The notes under the pieces are model-generated. The model worked only from the letters and a program-made list of their open reading frames with translations. It searched no databases and was not told where the DNA came from. From the NCBI GenBank assembly GCA_002007465.1, contig LNAC01000278.1:1092333-1156332 (forward strand): a stretch of 64,000 nucleotides of DNA, read 5' to 3'. Made by a program: the position numbers and the translations under genes. Numbering within the stretch: the first letter of the stretch is position 1; each line of letters begins with the position of its first letter. Below, piece by piece: positions 11,225 through 23,095 of the stretch. Source of the stretch: Ailurus styani (lineage: Eukaryota > Chordata > Mammalia > Carnivora > Ailuridae).

Positions 11225-12260
11225 GGCAGGCGGGCCTCACTGAAAAGATAATACTTGAATGAAAGTTGTAAAGGAAGTGAGGGAGCTGGCCATATGGACA
11301 TTTGGGGGAAGAACATTTTAAGCCAAAGGCAGTAGTAAATGGGAAAACCAGGAGGTGGGCCGTGCCTGACCTGTTAGCGTGGGAGAGGCGGCCTCCCCGA
11401 CAGCCCACAAGGATTCTCACCCCGGGTAGTCACAACCTGTGTATCATGTGCCCTCACGCTGAGTTAGTGCTGGCCCGGTGTGATGAAGGAACCCAACAGA
11501 AGTGACCGTGTGCGACATCAGAGGCCAAGGCATCAAGCAAGGGCACTGTGCCTTCCCCTCGCCTGCTTGGATGGCTCGCTCTGAGGGAAACCAGCTGCTG
11601 GAAAGGCCCCCCAGGCGGCTGGAAGCAAGGTCCCAGGCCCCAGCTAGGGCTGACTTGCCAGCCTGTAAGTAGGCCATCTTGAACGTGGGTCCCCAGCCCC
11701 AGGGTAGCCTTCAGAGACACCTGCAGCCCCAGAAGATATCTTGACTGCAGGCCTCTTGAATAACCCTGAGTGAGAAGTGCTTCTCGATCCCTTTCCGTAG
11801 TCCTGAGCAACGGAAAGCACGGCTTTGGTTGTGTTAAGCTGCCAGATTTGGGGATGCTTAGTCATGCGGCCCTGGAGTCCTAACGCCTTGGGAAACATTA
11901 AAGAGGCACAAATAAGGGAGTGAGTGCGGGCAAGGCGCCGGGGAAAAATTCAGAGACGTAGTGAGGGCCCAGATCATGTGGGACTTTGTGGGTTCATGTC
12001 TGATGGGAGGTCATTAGAGGCAGGAACAAAGAGGTGAGCTTGGTCTGGCTTAGGTTTTGTGGGCTCCCAGGCCACTGTGCTGAGGCGCAGACCGCAGAGG
12101 GGCGGAAGCAGAGGAAGCAGGTGAGGCGGCCCGCGGGAACCTCGGTCTGAGGCGGGGAGGGCGGGGACAGGGCAGGGGAGTGGCGGTGAGCGTGGTGAGA
12201 AGGGGTGGAATTCTGGAAGTATTTCTGAAGGGAGAACTGATAAGATTTGCTGAAAACAAT
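11225..12260 (+). repeat. Old interspersed repeat, family not named
   Basis: Phrases such as 'gcccagatcatgtgggactt', 'gggaggtcattagaggcagg' and 'ggtgagaaggggtggaattc' resemble an ancient mammalian repeat that I remember as running through 'gggccagatcatgtagggcc'. The same family seems to recur at about 30890-31760. I am not sure of its name. Its presence between ERV parts is unexpected. Confidence 0.45.
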
Positions 12261-13110
12261 TTAAAAGATTGGACGGAGCATAAAAAGCAACCTGTTCCAG
12301 GCATCCTGGAGCCAAGGCGTAGTGAAGACTTACCAAGACAAGACCGGGGACAGGCGGAGAGCTCCGAAAAGCTGGAGGCGCTCGGTCCCAGAGGGCCCTG
12401 CGGACCCCAGAGCAGGCAGCCGGGAAGTGGAGGGCCCTTCGATCGGGGCTGAGAAGCGTCGGTCAGGTGCTGCCACGAGTGGGAGCCGCCGCGTGCTTTC
12501 AGCAGCTCCGCTGAAAGAAGGCGCTCACCGAACCCCGAAAAAGACGCAGGAAACCCAGACTGTTGCCAGGAGCTCTCTCTAGGGTCCGAGCTGCCACAAC
12601 GGGTTAAACTAAAACCCCGCTCCTTTCCTGAGTTCGCGGGGAGGCCCTTTCCTCCAGGCTCCACTCCCCAGCGCCCGACGCGGAGCTTTCTCAGGTACGG
12701 AGCGCACAAGGAACCTGGAGCGGGTGGTGGGGCGCCTCCGCTCCCCACTGAAATCAGCCTCCGCCCACGCGAACCTGGGGCGGGGTGGACCTCAGAACTG
12801 GGAAGGACGGGTCGCCGCAGGCCCGATTACACCCCATATAGACAGGACCCCACCTGGTACGGTGAGCCGCACAATCTCTAAAAGTAGATGGGGTCGTGCC
12901 CGGGACCCACCGCTCCGGGGTGGATAAGGCCCCCTCGCCAGAACCTCGCCACGACGGAGGACGACAGACAACACGCCTGCCGGCCCCCCCACACACACCT
13001 GACACTGACAGCCTCCAGGTAGGTGAAGCCTCCAGGGATGGGGCGCTCCGGTTCGTGTCTGGTCCTCTCCATCTGAACCGCACTAGCTCTGCTGCTCGGG
13101 TTTCTCCAGT
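12055..13110. promoter_or_regulatory. CpG island inside the ERV interval
   Basis: By eye the GC content is high and most 60-base lines hold between one and seven CpG dinucleotides, against about zero or one per line in flanking DNA. No known gene starts here. Long open frames on both strands (for example 12050-12748 minus) are what GC-rich DNA gives by chance. It may be an orphan promoter or an insert of host origin. Confidence 0.6.
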
Positions 13111-13403
13111 CCTCCTGTCTGCTGCCGGGCCCCTGAGTGGGTGCCAGCGTTTTCTCTGTGACTGTTCAGTCGTGAGTGACACAGATCCTTGTTAACACTT
13201 GGGAAAACGGAGCGTTTTCTGGCTGCCTTTGCTTTGCTCCTCAGCTTCTAGACACCGGGTATGATGCTCTGAGCCTTCAGATCTTAAAATGAACAGTCCT
13301 GAGAGGGGTCTTTGGTCACAGGTGTTCTAGGAACATGTAAAACTAGCAAACTCCCAACACACCGGATGGCTCTCGGGGGTGAAATTCCCTGGTAAATATC
13401 AGT

Positions 13404-13705
13404 GAGCCATAATAGCCTGGCTCTGGACCGCCTGTTAGTGGGAGGGGGGTCCGAGCAGTAATTAATACTGTCCGTTGTGCCTGGATCAATACCTCGGCTG
13501 TAGTCGAAGTTAATATTAAGGAAATCTTTGATGAGGCGGCTTGGCTGCCTACCCTCAAACAAAGAGGAGGAGCTTCTCCCGAGGAGGACTGGGAGGCCGT
13601 CAGAAGGGCACTACCCTAACCTTCACGTGGTTCCTCCTTCCTGGGGTCCCTGGTAATCCTGCCAGGCTTATTACTGCTTGGAGCCTGTATACTCAACTGT
13701 TCCGC
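13404..13705 (+). pseudogene. ERV env transmembrane-subunit remnant
   Basis: Pieces in shifting frames match the ectodomain and membrane anchor of a class I ERV TM protein. NSLALDRLL at 13411 is followed, in another frame, by CAWINTSAVVEVNIKEIF. A hydrophobic run of about twenty residues begins near 13638 in a third frame. The cysteine cluster usual at the end of the immunosuppressive/disulfide region is degraded, with only one cysteine left. At least two frameshifts make it non-functional. The 3' LTR follows. Confidence 0.75.
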
Positions 13706-13916
13706 TCAATCTGTGGCCCAGCGGAGAGAGGGTTGGGAGTAACAGGAGGGGGCGAACAGCTGGGGGTAAAATCTGGTGACACACAGATCTTAGAGGGGGA
13801 AAACAGTTCTGCTCCTCTCTGAATCTCTGTGACGACAGGCCATGTCTGACAGGAAGTAGCTACAGAGGATGGCCCTCCGCCCTGGGCCCCTCCAGAACGA
13901 GGAGCAGAATAAAACT

Positions 13917-13926
13917 AGAGGAGGGA
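13917..13926 (+). other. Retroviral polypurine tract
   Basis: AGAGGAGGGA lies directly before the 3' LTR start, the expected place for priming of plus-strand DNA synthesis. Confidence 0.6.
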
Positions 13927-13929
13927 TTT

Positions 13930-14294
13930 TGTCACCAGCCCGACCTCCTGAACTCAGGAAGCTCCTAGAAGCTTCCATCTGTCAACATTACCTTTTAGAA
14001 ACTAACAAACTGATGGAACAGAAAAAGAAATATTTGAGGAAAACACCTGAGCAGATGAATCAAAGTGCCAGAAATGTCTCAGCCTCGTGATAATGGTAAG
14101 ATGACCCTCTGAAAATTCATCCCAAGTCCTAATAAAAGGGAGCCTACGGTCCCTTGTTCAGGGAGTCAGGGCTTTGGGAATTACTCCCTGTGGTCTCTGT
14201 TTCTGTGCAAATAAGGTGACCTTATGTGGCAACTCTACCTGGTAGAGTCTGTCTGTAGCTCACCAAGGAGTGGACCCACTTTGGTCCTGTGACA
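13930..14294 (+). mobile_element. 3' LTR of the class I endogenous retrovirus
   Basis: It starts tgtcacc right after the polypurine tract and ends gtgaca. It is the partner of 6931-7287. An AATAAA at 14131-14136 is kept here, whereas the 5' copy reads ctactcaaagg at this place. The flanks (attt before the 5' LTR, atat after the 3' LTR) are at best a weak target duplication. Confidence 0.8.
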
Positions 14295-14334
14295 ATATTC
14301 CTGCCACATCCTCCATGGATAGTTAAATTATTTA

Positions 14335-15235
14335 AAAAGAATTTGAAACACTTTATTGAAGTATAATGCATATGCAGAAAAGTCCATAAATCTTGAGCTC
14401 AACAAGTTTTTAGAAAGTGTGCGTGTTCATTTCCACCTTCTGAAGCAAGAAATAGAATATTGTCATATCTCAAAGGCCACTGACATGTCATCTTCTAATT
14501 GTTGGCCCCTAAAAGCCACTATTCTTACTTTCACCACATGAGCTACTTTGCCTGCTTTTGAACTTCATACATATTAGATACCCTTTTGTGTATGGGTTCC
14601 TAACCTCAACCTTGTGAGATTGATCCATTGTAGATGTGGTAGATGTTCCCTCATTTTTATTGCTGTATAATATTTCATTATAGGAATAGATGATACTTAA
14701 TTCATCTTACCATTGATGGGCATTGGGTTTTCTGTTTGGAGCTATTACAAATAGCCTTTATAAACATTCTCATGCATATCTTTGGGTGCACATTATGTGT
14801 GCATTTTTGGAATGGAATGTGTTCAGCTTTGTTATGTATTGCAGACTATTCTCCAAAGGAGATGTACCATTTTTACACTCCCAGCATCAAGCATATGAGA
14901 ATTCCAGTTTTCCCAGTCCTTGCCAACATTTGATATTGCTAGTGGTTTTTTTTCTTTCTTTTTTCTTTTCATTTATAAATTTTTAGCCATCCACAGCAAA
15001 TCACTGTGGCTTTGTTCTGCATTTCCCTGGCCAGTAACGAGGCTGAACTTTTGCCCATTTATCACTTTTTTGACATCCTCTTTTTTGAAGTGGCCATTTA
15101 AATCTCTGGGCCCCCTTTTAGAAACTGTCCTGGTGATATTACAAATTTTTATGTATTCTGGGCATGAGTCCTTTATTAGATAAATGTTCTAACATCAGAC
15201 AGCATAGACTTTAGGACAATGACCATTTCTAAAAA
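14335..15235 (-). repeat. Old L1 3' end (L1M type), antisense
   Basis: On the minus strand the element ends '...acttcaataaagtgtttcaa', a standard older L1 3' terminus. The body (for example 'attgctgtataatatttcat' on the plus strand) is L1 3' UTR sequence. The part from 14481 onward is repeated at 17413. Confidence 0.8.
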
Positions 15236-16345
15236 TTAAGAGGCACGTTTCATAATGAGAAAAGGGTTGAACCAAAAATAACAAAAACCAAACAAAACGT
15301 AATAATACCCACCACCAGGCTCACCCATCCCCTCTCTCCCCTCCCCTGAATAACCCTCAGCTTGTTTCTCAGAGTCCACAGGCTCTCACGGTTCATCTCC
15401 CCTTCCAACTTACCCCAATTCACTTTTCCTTTCTTTCCCCTAGAGTCCTTCATTTTATTCATTATGTTCCACAAGTATGTGAAACCATATGATAACTGAC
15501 TTTCTCTGCTTGACTTATTTCACTCAGCATAATCTCCTCCAGACCTGTCCATGTTGATACAAAAGTTGGATATTCATTCTTTCTGATGGCTGCATAATAT
15601 TCCATTGTATATATGGACCACATCTTCTTTATCCATTCATCTGTTGAAGGTCATCTCAGCTCTTTCCACAGTTTGGTGATTGTGGACATTGCTGCTATGA
15701 ACATTGGGGTACATATGGCCCTTCTTTTCACTACATCTGTATCTTTGGGGTAAATGCCCAGTAGTGCAATTGCAGGGTTATAGGGTAGCTCTATTTTTAA
15801 TTTTTTGAGGAATCTCCACACTGTTTTCCAAAATGGCTGCACCAACTTGCATTCCCACCAACAGTGTAAGAGAGTTCCCCTTTCTCCACATCCTCTCCAA
15901 CACTTGTTGTTTCCTGTCCTGTTGATTTTGGCCATTCTAACTGGTATAAGATGTTATCTCAATGTGGTTTTGATTTGAGTTTCCCCGATGGCTAGTGATG
16001 ACAAACATTTTTTCATGTGTATGTTGACTATTTGTATGTCTTCTTTAGAGAAGTGTCTGTTCATGTCTTGTGCTCATTTTTTCACATGATTATCTGTTTT
16101 TTGGGCGCTGAGCTTGAGAAGTTCTTTATAGATCTTGGATGTCAGTCCTTTGTCTATAGTGTCATTTGTGAATATCTTCTCCCATTCTGTGGGTTGCCTC
16201 TTTGTTTTGTTGACTGTTTCCTTTGCTGTGTAGAAGCTTTTTGTCTTGATGAAGTCCCAAAAGTTCAAATTTAAGACTTCTTTAATGTCTGTCAGTAATG
16301 TTTGGTAGCTTTCTGTGTAGATGTCTTTTTTTTTTACATTCTAAA
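15236..16345 (-). repeat. Carnivore L1 3' part (ORF2 C-terminus and 3' UTR), antisense, copy 1
   Basis: On the minus strand 15651-15935 reads [20 protein letters not shown] through KLWKELR, the C-terminal part of L1 ORF2, with more ORF2-like sequence to 16274. The 3' UTR occupies 15236-15650. It is 5'-truncated, with no reverse transcriptase core in the window, so it is a dead copy. Confidence 0.88.
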
Positions 16346-16574
16346 TGTTTTATTTATTTATTTAACATCTTATTTTATTTTTTTCAGTGTTCCAAGACTG
16401 TGTAGCAGTCTTACATTCTTTCATGAGCTCTATGGCTAGGCATTTGATGTTTGTTGTGTCCTGGTATAAACTGTATCCATTTAACATTTCTTTTTCTAAT
16501 GGTTGCTACTGAATAGACATGCAGTTAAGTTCTGCATACGATCTTAGTGACGGATCGTATTTTCCAGGGATGGT

Positions 16575-17300
16575 CCCATGAATATATATCCCATCCCATG
16601 TGCTCTTGACAGGGTGTTATCAAGATCCTCCATGGAGAAGTGAGGTCTATATTCCCTGCCCTTGAGCCTGGAAACCTTTGTAACTTGTTGTGCTAAGTTG
16701 GCGGGTTTGAGGGTTGATCAGGGGGGAGACAGGATCGGGAGAGGTAGTAACACACAGACTTCATTTGGGTGTCCTAGGACAGGATTGCCGGAGAGGGGAA
16801 GTTCCTCCCAGTAACAGGGTCAAACCATGAAAACTGACAGAACTGAGGAAAAATTAGTTCCAGAGATGGTGGTGTGGGACCACCACCCATGAGGGGAATA
16901 GGACAAGGGGACTCCCAGGGAGTCATCAGAGGGGCATCAGAGAGACTCCTGTGTGTAGGTAACGGTGTTCAGCAGCAACCGCTCTGAAGGGCAGCGGCAG
17001 TTTAGGTCTCTCATGGCTACAGGCTTGTCTTCTCTCTGCTTGGCAGAGAGGCTGTTTCATGGAGTGTGTACAGCAAGCAGGGTCTAATTGGCTAAAAATA
17101 TGGGGGGGGTGGACTATATTTAAAACAAACAGATGTGTGAGGATTAGAGTTCAGCGCTGGTAGGCTTCGGGCTAATAGTCCTAGTCTGCTGTGAAGAAGT
17201 AAACAACACGGACCATTATGGGCTAATTTAGAGGGACCTCTTGGGCCCATTTGTAGAATACTTCTGCAACCAATAGAATGCGGCGGAAGTTAGAGTTAAA
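16575..17300 (+). repeat. MLT1-like LTR split by a 578 bp TG...CA insert (copy 1)
   Basis: 'ggtctatattccctgccctt' at about 16650 and 'ccaatagaatgcggcggaag' at 17271-17290 are neighbouring parts of MLT1-type (ERVL-MaLR) LTRs. Here they are separated by 16691-17268. That insert starts TG, ends CA and has no recognised family. The same arrangement recurs in copy 2 (insert at 19584-20163). Confidence 0.5.
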
Positions 17301-17411
17301 TCCTTTTATATCAACAATCAGTGTTTGCTTTCTGATGAGTGTATGATACGGCTCATCGCAGAATCTAGTAAAGAATGGGGTTCCTTTCTTACTGTTTTTT
17401 CTCTCTATTCT

Positions 17412-17412
17412 N
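17412..17412. other. Ambiguous base / probable gap at the duplication junction
   Basis: A single N stands exactly between the end of copy 1 and the start of copy 2 of the tandem duplication. Confidence 0.95.
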
Positions 17413-18166
17413 TGACATGTCATCTTCTAATTGTTGGCCCCTAAAAGCCACTATTCTTACTTTCACCACATGAATTACTGTGCCTGCTTTTGAACTTCAT
17501 ATATATTAGATACCCTTTTGTGTATGGGTTCCTAACCTCAACCTTGTGAGACTGATCCATTGTAGATGTGGTAGATATTCCCTCATTTTTATTGCTGTAT
17601 AATATTTCATTATAGGAATAGATGATAATTAATTCATCTTACCATTGATGGGCATTGGGTTTTCTGTTTGGAGCTATTACAAATAGACTTTATAAACATT
17701 CTCATGCATATCTTTGGGTGCACATATGTATGCATTTTTGGAATGGAACGTGTTCAGCTTTGTTATGTATTGCAGACTATTCTCCAAAGGAGATGTACCA
17801 TTTTTACACTCCCACCATCAAGCATATGAGAATTCCAGTTTTCTCAGTCCTTGCCAACATTTGATATTGCTAGTGTTCTTTTTCTTTCTTTTTTTCTTTT
17901 TATTTATAAATTTTTAGCCATCCACAGCAAATCACTGTGGCTTCATTCTGCATTTCCCTGGCCAGTAACGAGGCTGAACTTTTGCCTATTTATCACTTTT
18001 TTGACACCCTCTTTTTTGAAGTGGCCATTTAAATCTCTGGGCCCCCTTTTAGAAACTGTCCTGGTGATATTACAAATTTTTATGTATTCTGGGCATGAGT
18101 CCTTTATTAGATAAATGTTCTAACATCAGACAGCATAGACTTTAGGACAATGACCATTTCTAAAAA

Positions 18167-19239
18167 TTAAGAGGCACGTTTCATAATGAGAAAAGGGTTG
18201 AACCAAAAATAACAAAAACCAAACAAAACGTAATAATACCCACCACCAGGCTCACCCATCCCCTCTCTCCCCTCCCCTGAATAACCCTCAGCTTGTTTCT
18301 CAGAGTCCACAGGCTCTCACGGTTCATCTCCCCTTCCAACTTACCCCAATTCACTTTTCCTTTCTTTCCCCTAGAGTCCTTCATTTTATTCATTATGTTC
18401 CACAAGTATGTGAAACCATATGATAACTGACTTTCTCTGCTTGACTTATTTCACTCAGCATAATCTCCTCCAGACCTGTTCATGTTGATACAAAAGTTGG
18501 GTATTTATTCTTTCTGATGGCTGCATAATATTCCATTGTATATATGGACCACATCTTCTTTATCCATTCATCTGTTGAAGGTCATCTCAGCTCTTTCCAC
18601 AGTTTGGTGATTGTGGACATTGCTGCTATGAACATTGGGGTACATATGGCCCTTCTTTTCACTACATCTGTATCTTTGGGGTAAATACCCAGTAGTGCAA
18701 TTGCAGGGTCATAGGGTAGCTCTATTTTTAATNCACCAACTTGCATTCCCACCAACAGTGTAAGAGAGTTCCCCTTTCTCCACATCCTCTCCAACACTTG
18801 TTGTTTCCTGTCCTGTTGATTTTGGCCATTCTAACTGGTATAAGATGTTATCTCAATGTGGTTTTGATTTGAGTTTCCCCGATGGCTAGTGATGACAAAC
18901 ATTTTTTCATGTGTATGTTGACTATTTGTATGTCTTCTTTAGAGAAGTGTCTGTTCATGTCTTGTGCTCATTTTTTCACATGATTATCTGTTTTTTGGGC
19001 GCTGAGCTTGAGAAGTTCTTTATAGATCTTGGATGTCAGTCCTTTGTCTATAGTGTCATTTGTGAATATCTTCTCCCATTCTGTGGGTTGCCTCTTTGTT
19101 TTGTTGACTGTTTCCTTTGCTGTGTAGAAGCTTTTTGTCTTGATGAAGTCCCAAAAGTTCAAATTTAAGACTTCTTTAATGTCTGTCAGTAATGTTTGGT
19201 AGCTTTCTGTGTAGATGTCTTTTTTTTTTACATTCTAAA
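18167..19239 (-). repeat. Carnivore L1 3' part, antisense, copy 2
   Basis: It is the same L1 fragment as at 15236-16345. The ORF2 C-terminal stretch is broken at 18733 by an N that stands for missing sequence; the flanking bases are otherwise nearly identical to copy 1. Confidence 0.88.
18733..18733. other. Ambiguous base / short gap inside copy 2
   Basis: Copy 1 has 39 bases here (ttttttgaggaatctccaca and onward to ggctg) that copy 2 lacks; one N stands in their place. Confidence 0.9.
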
Positions 19240-21089
19240 TGTTTTATTTATTTATTTAACATCTTATTTTATTTTTTTCAGTGTTCCAAGACTGTGTAGC
19301 AGTCTTACATTCTTTCATGAGCTCTATGGCTAGGCATTTGATGTTTGTTGTGTCCTGGTATAAACTGTATCCATTTAACATTTCTTTTTCTAATGGTTGC
19401 TACTGAATAGACATGCAGTTAAGTTCTGCATACGATCTTAGTGACGGATCGTATTTTCCAGGGATGGTCCCATGAATATATATCCCATCCCATGTGCTCT
19501 TGACAGGGTGTTATCAAGATCCTCCATGGAGAAGTGAGGTCTATATTCCCTGCCCTTGAGCCTGGAAACCTTTGTAACTTGTTGTGCTAAGTTGGCGGGT
19601 TTGAGGGTTGATCAGGGGGGAGACAGGATCGGGAGAGGTAGTAACACACAGACTTCATTTGGGTGTCCTAGGACAGGATTGCCGGAGAGGGGAAGTTCCT
19701 CCCAGTAACAGGGTCAAACCATGAAAACTGACAGAACTGAGGAAAAATTAGTTCCAGAGATGGTGGTGTGGGACCACCACCCATGAGGGGAATAGGACAA
19801 GGGGACTCCCAGGGAGTCATCAGAGGGGCATCAGAGAGACTCCTGTGTGTAGGTAACGGTGTTCAGCAGCAACCGCTCTGAAGGGCAGCGGCAGTTTAGG
19901 TCTCTCATGGCTACAGGCTTGTCTTCTCTCTGCTTGGCAGAGAGGCTGTTTCATGGAGTGTGTACAGCAAGCAGGGTCTAATTGGCTAAAAATATGGGGG
20001 GGGTGGACTATATTTAAAACAAACAGATGTGTGAGGATTAGAGTTCAGCGCTGGTAGGCTTCGGGCTAATAGTCCTAGTCTGCTGTGAAGAAGTAAACAA
20101 CACGGGCCATTATGGGCTAATTTAGAGGGACCGTCTTGGGCCCATTTATAGAATACTTCTGCAACCAATGAATGCGGCGGAAGTTCGAGTTAAATCCTTT
20201 TATATCAACAATCAGTGTTTGCTTTCTGATGAGTGTATGATACAGCTCATCGCAGAATCTAGTAAAGAATGGGGTTCCTTTCTTACTGTTTTTTCTCTCT
20301 ATTCTCTGAAAGCCTTCATTTTTTTAAACTTTGCTTTGCCATAATTACCATAACATATAATCCTTAATTATTTCTAGTTGTGCCACCATATCCATGTTTT
20401 ATTACTCTCCAGAGATGTTCCTCCTGGGGTCTCTTCCTCCTTCCCTCTAGTTCTGGGGGCCGGCTGAGGTGCCGGCCTGACACTGAGCTGTCTCGCCCTG
20501 AATCCCAGGTCCTCCTCTGATTTGGATTTATTCCTTTCTTTAGCAGAACATGTCTTACAGTGGCTTCCTGGACAGGGTGCATGGGAGGAAAATGCTTTGA
20601 AGTCTTATGTATCTGAAAATATCCTTATTCTGTTATGCTAGTGGGAAGTCTAGCTGGAATGCCGAATTTAAGCTTTAGATTATTTTCCCTTGAAAATTTT
20701 GTATAGTCATTGGCCTCTTGTATTTGTTTTTTTAATATCCAGTTTGCTGTTGAGACTTTTTCTCCTGTCCTTCCCACCCCTATCTCAAGATTCTCCTCTG
20801 CCATATCTGGCAAGTCCCAGAGATGTCTAGAAAGGCAAATTAATCTTCTTCCTTCCCTTTCTTCTGCACATGTAGATAGAGTATGGCTCCCTTGTCCATG
20901 TACAAACATTTTCTCTACCTTTGTCCATTATTTACTGAAATCATTACTCCATTAATTTCCTCCTGTCTTTTCTCATTGTCCTTATGGATTTAAATCTTTT
21001 AAGTTCACTTAGTATCGTGTTAGTGGGGTCTCGGGAAGGTGAAGAGAGACACATGTTTCATTTCTAACTGGAAAACCATGATGCCCAAG

Positions 21090-21437
21090 AAATGGTTTTA
21101 ATGATGCAAGTGTTCCCTCTTCCTGGAACACTCCATCACTTACCCCTCTTCTTTTCCCCCTTTGTCTGATTAGCCCTGTGTCCTTTAGCTACGATTTTAA
21201 ATAGCTCTTCCAAGTCTAAATTAGATGGCCCCACATGCGTCCCCCCAAACCCCTATACTTTCCCTATTATATTATTATCTATTATCTATTGTTCTGTTAT
21301 CATTACTTGTTTGAGCTTTTACCCTATAAACATGTGAGCTCTGTAAATGCTGAGATTGGGCCCAGTGTTTTTCAATCAAATCCACAATGGCTGGCACATA
21401 ATAGGTGTTTAGTGTTAGAATAAATTAATGAATAAGT
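21090..21437 (+). repeat. L2 3' end
   Basis: 'atgtgagctctgtaaatgct' and 'ggctggcacataataggtgt' followed by 'aataaattaatgaataag' match the L2 3' terminus. Confidence 0.7.
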
Positions 21438-21954
21438 GAGTGAATTCCAATGCATAATCTTGGTTTTCTGAAGGCAATTCTGATCTAGACAAGGAGTCAA
21501 GACAGGTGAAGAACTATTTCGTACAACATTAAGGGGCCTACAAAGGAGTGTAAGAATATAGTGAGGTGGTGGGGAGAGTGCTGGGAATCCAGGTGAGGAA
21601 AGTGCCTGGCTGAGACCCAGGGAGCATTCTGAGCTACCCCGAGAGGTAGGTACGTAGAAGCAAGGCACATGAATCAGTGCAATTGAGGCAGGAGAGCTTC
21701 GGTCTTTAGACAGCTTCAGATGACAAAGTACATCTTCAGAAAGTGTAATGTTTGTAATATGATCAGGGCTCTGCCTTTACTTTTGGCTAGGATTCACACC
21801 TTGCTGATACATACGTTCAGTAAATGACATCTTCTCATCAAAGCTGTGCAATTCCATTCATCGGTGAGGTGTCTGCATTTTCCACCCAGTATCCCCTACC
21901 CTGGATTTGTGAAACTGGGAATATGGACAGAATGGTTGGGAAAGCACATAGAAC

Positions 21955-22110
21955 AGAGCTTCTCTGACTTCAGTGAGTACACACAACACCTGGAAAATGT
22001 AGATTCTGATTCGGTAGGTGTGGAGTGGGGCTTGAGAATTTTCATCTCTCGCTAGCTCTCAAATGATGCCGAAACTGCCGAACCCCGAGTACACTTGAAG
22101 TAGCAGGCGT
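21955..22110 (+). repeat. MER5A (hAT-Charlie)
   Basis: 'cacctggaaaatgtagattc' and 'gattcggtaggtgtggagtg' correspond to the MER5A interior. The ends are diverged. Confidence 0.7.
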
Positions 22111-23032
22111 TGGGGTGAAGCTCTCGCTCTGGACTAAAGGGACCCCCACAGGTGGAGTTCCAGCAGGTTGGAGAAGGTAGTTTAGTTTAATTATTCTGGC
22201 CCCCCCTCCTCCAGCCACGTGCCTTCATTCTTAATCATTTACAGGTGTTTGGTTTTAAGATTCCTTTCTTTTTATAACCCAGCCTAGAAGCATTCGGGTC
22301 AAGTTGTCAATCCACTGCAGGAACTGAAGGTGGCGCCACAATCTTAGTTATAAAGCACACTTCCCTCTCCCGCTGTCCTGGGGGAGAAAGCAGGATTCCC
22401 GCCCCTTTAAATGTTACATTTGGAATTCTCTGGCTTGGTGTATGCTCTGGGAACAAAAGTTACCTTGCAGATGGAGCAGAGTTTTTCTGTGGTTTTTGAA
22501 AAACCACGTTGGAGAGAGAATGTTACGTCAAGAATCTTTTCTTTAAAGCTTTTTTCTTAGAACCCTATTTAAAAGTTTATTAAATTTTGCATGTTCAAGA
22601 TGACTTGGAATTTCTCACTTTCACAATTCCTGGATTTTTTTTTTTAGTATTTTTATTTCCCCAAAAGAAGAGTGTTATTTTTAATTGTTCATTATTGAGG
22701 CTCTAATAACGTGTAATCATATAACTGAAGCTAAAATGAGCTGAAGAGCTTTGGGCCAATTAGTGCACTTGACAAAAGAGAAAACAGGCTTTCCAATTTC
22801 ATTGAAGTTCTCTTGAGAGAATTTCTGTTCCTTGCAACGGGAAAAATACTGACAGACTCATGTGACAACCGTTCTCCCAGGCAGGACACAGTCTGCAGAT
22901 GGAGGATCTTATCTGTGCTTTATGTATTACTTTGGTTTTGTCCTCACAGCAGGCTGTGTTCTGACCTGTGCAAGGGCTAGGAGTGCCCCATGTGGGTCTC
23001 TAGCTACTCTTATTGTAGTAAAAAATAGATTA

Positions 23033-23095
23033 AGCCAGTGGTTCTCAATTTATTGGGCATTAAAATTTATTGGGCATTAAAATTAGTTGGAGGGC
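23033..23095 (+). repeat. MER5A 5' fragment
   Basis: 'agccagtggttctcaattta' is the MER5A terminus. A 17 bp unit (attgggcattaaaattt) is repeated twice. The element breaks off where L1 sequence starts. Confidence 0.55.

Larger units (their letters stand above)
14481..17411 (+). repeat. Tandem duplication, copy 1 (2931 bp)
   Basis: The segment from tgacatgtcatcttc to ctctctattct is repeated at 17413-20305. The two are nearly identical, with a few substitutions and small indels mostly in the first 600 and last 200 bases. The copies are separated by a single N at 17412. Confidence 0.95.
17413..20305 (+). repeat. Tandem duplication, copy 2 (2893 bp)
   Basis: It begins tgacatgtcatcttc as at 14481 and ends ctctctattct, after which unique sequence (ctgaaagcc) continues. 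It is shorter than copy 1 mainly because about 39 bases are replaced by an N at 18733. Confidence 0.95.
20306..22990. other. Intergenic DNA with old repeats
   Basis: I find no gene. An L2 3' end (21090-21437) and a MER5A (21955-22110) are recognisable. The rest is unassigned unique sequence, including 22300-22450. Confidence 0.6.

Noticed and set aside
12050..12748. 232-codon open frame on the minus strand in the CpG-rich block
   Set aside because: GC-rich DNA has few stop codons, several other frames here are open too, and the sequence has low-complexity S/P/G-rich composition with no domain I know.
15236..16345. Short reading frames on both strands over the L1 fragment as separate genes
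   Set aside because: They are the L1 ORF2 C-terminus and its antisense shadow.
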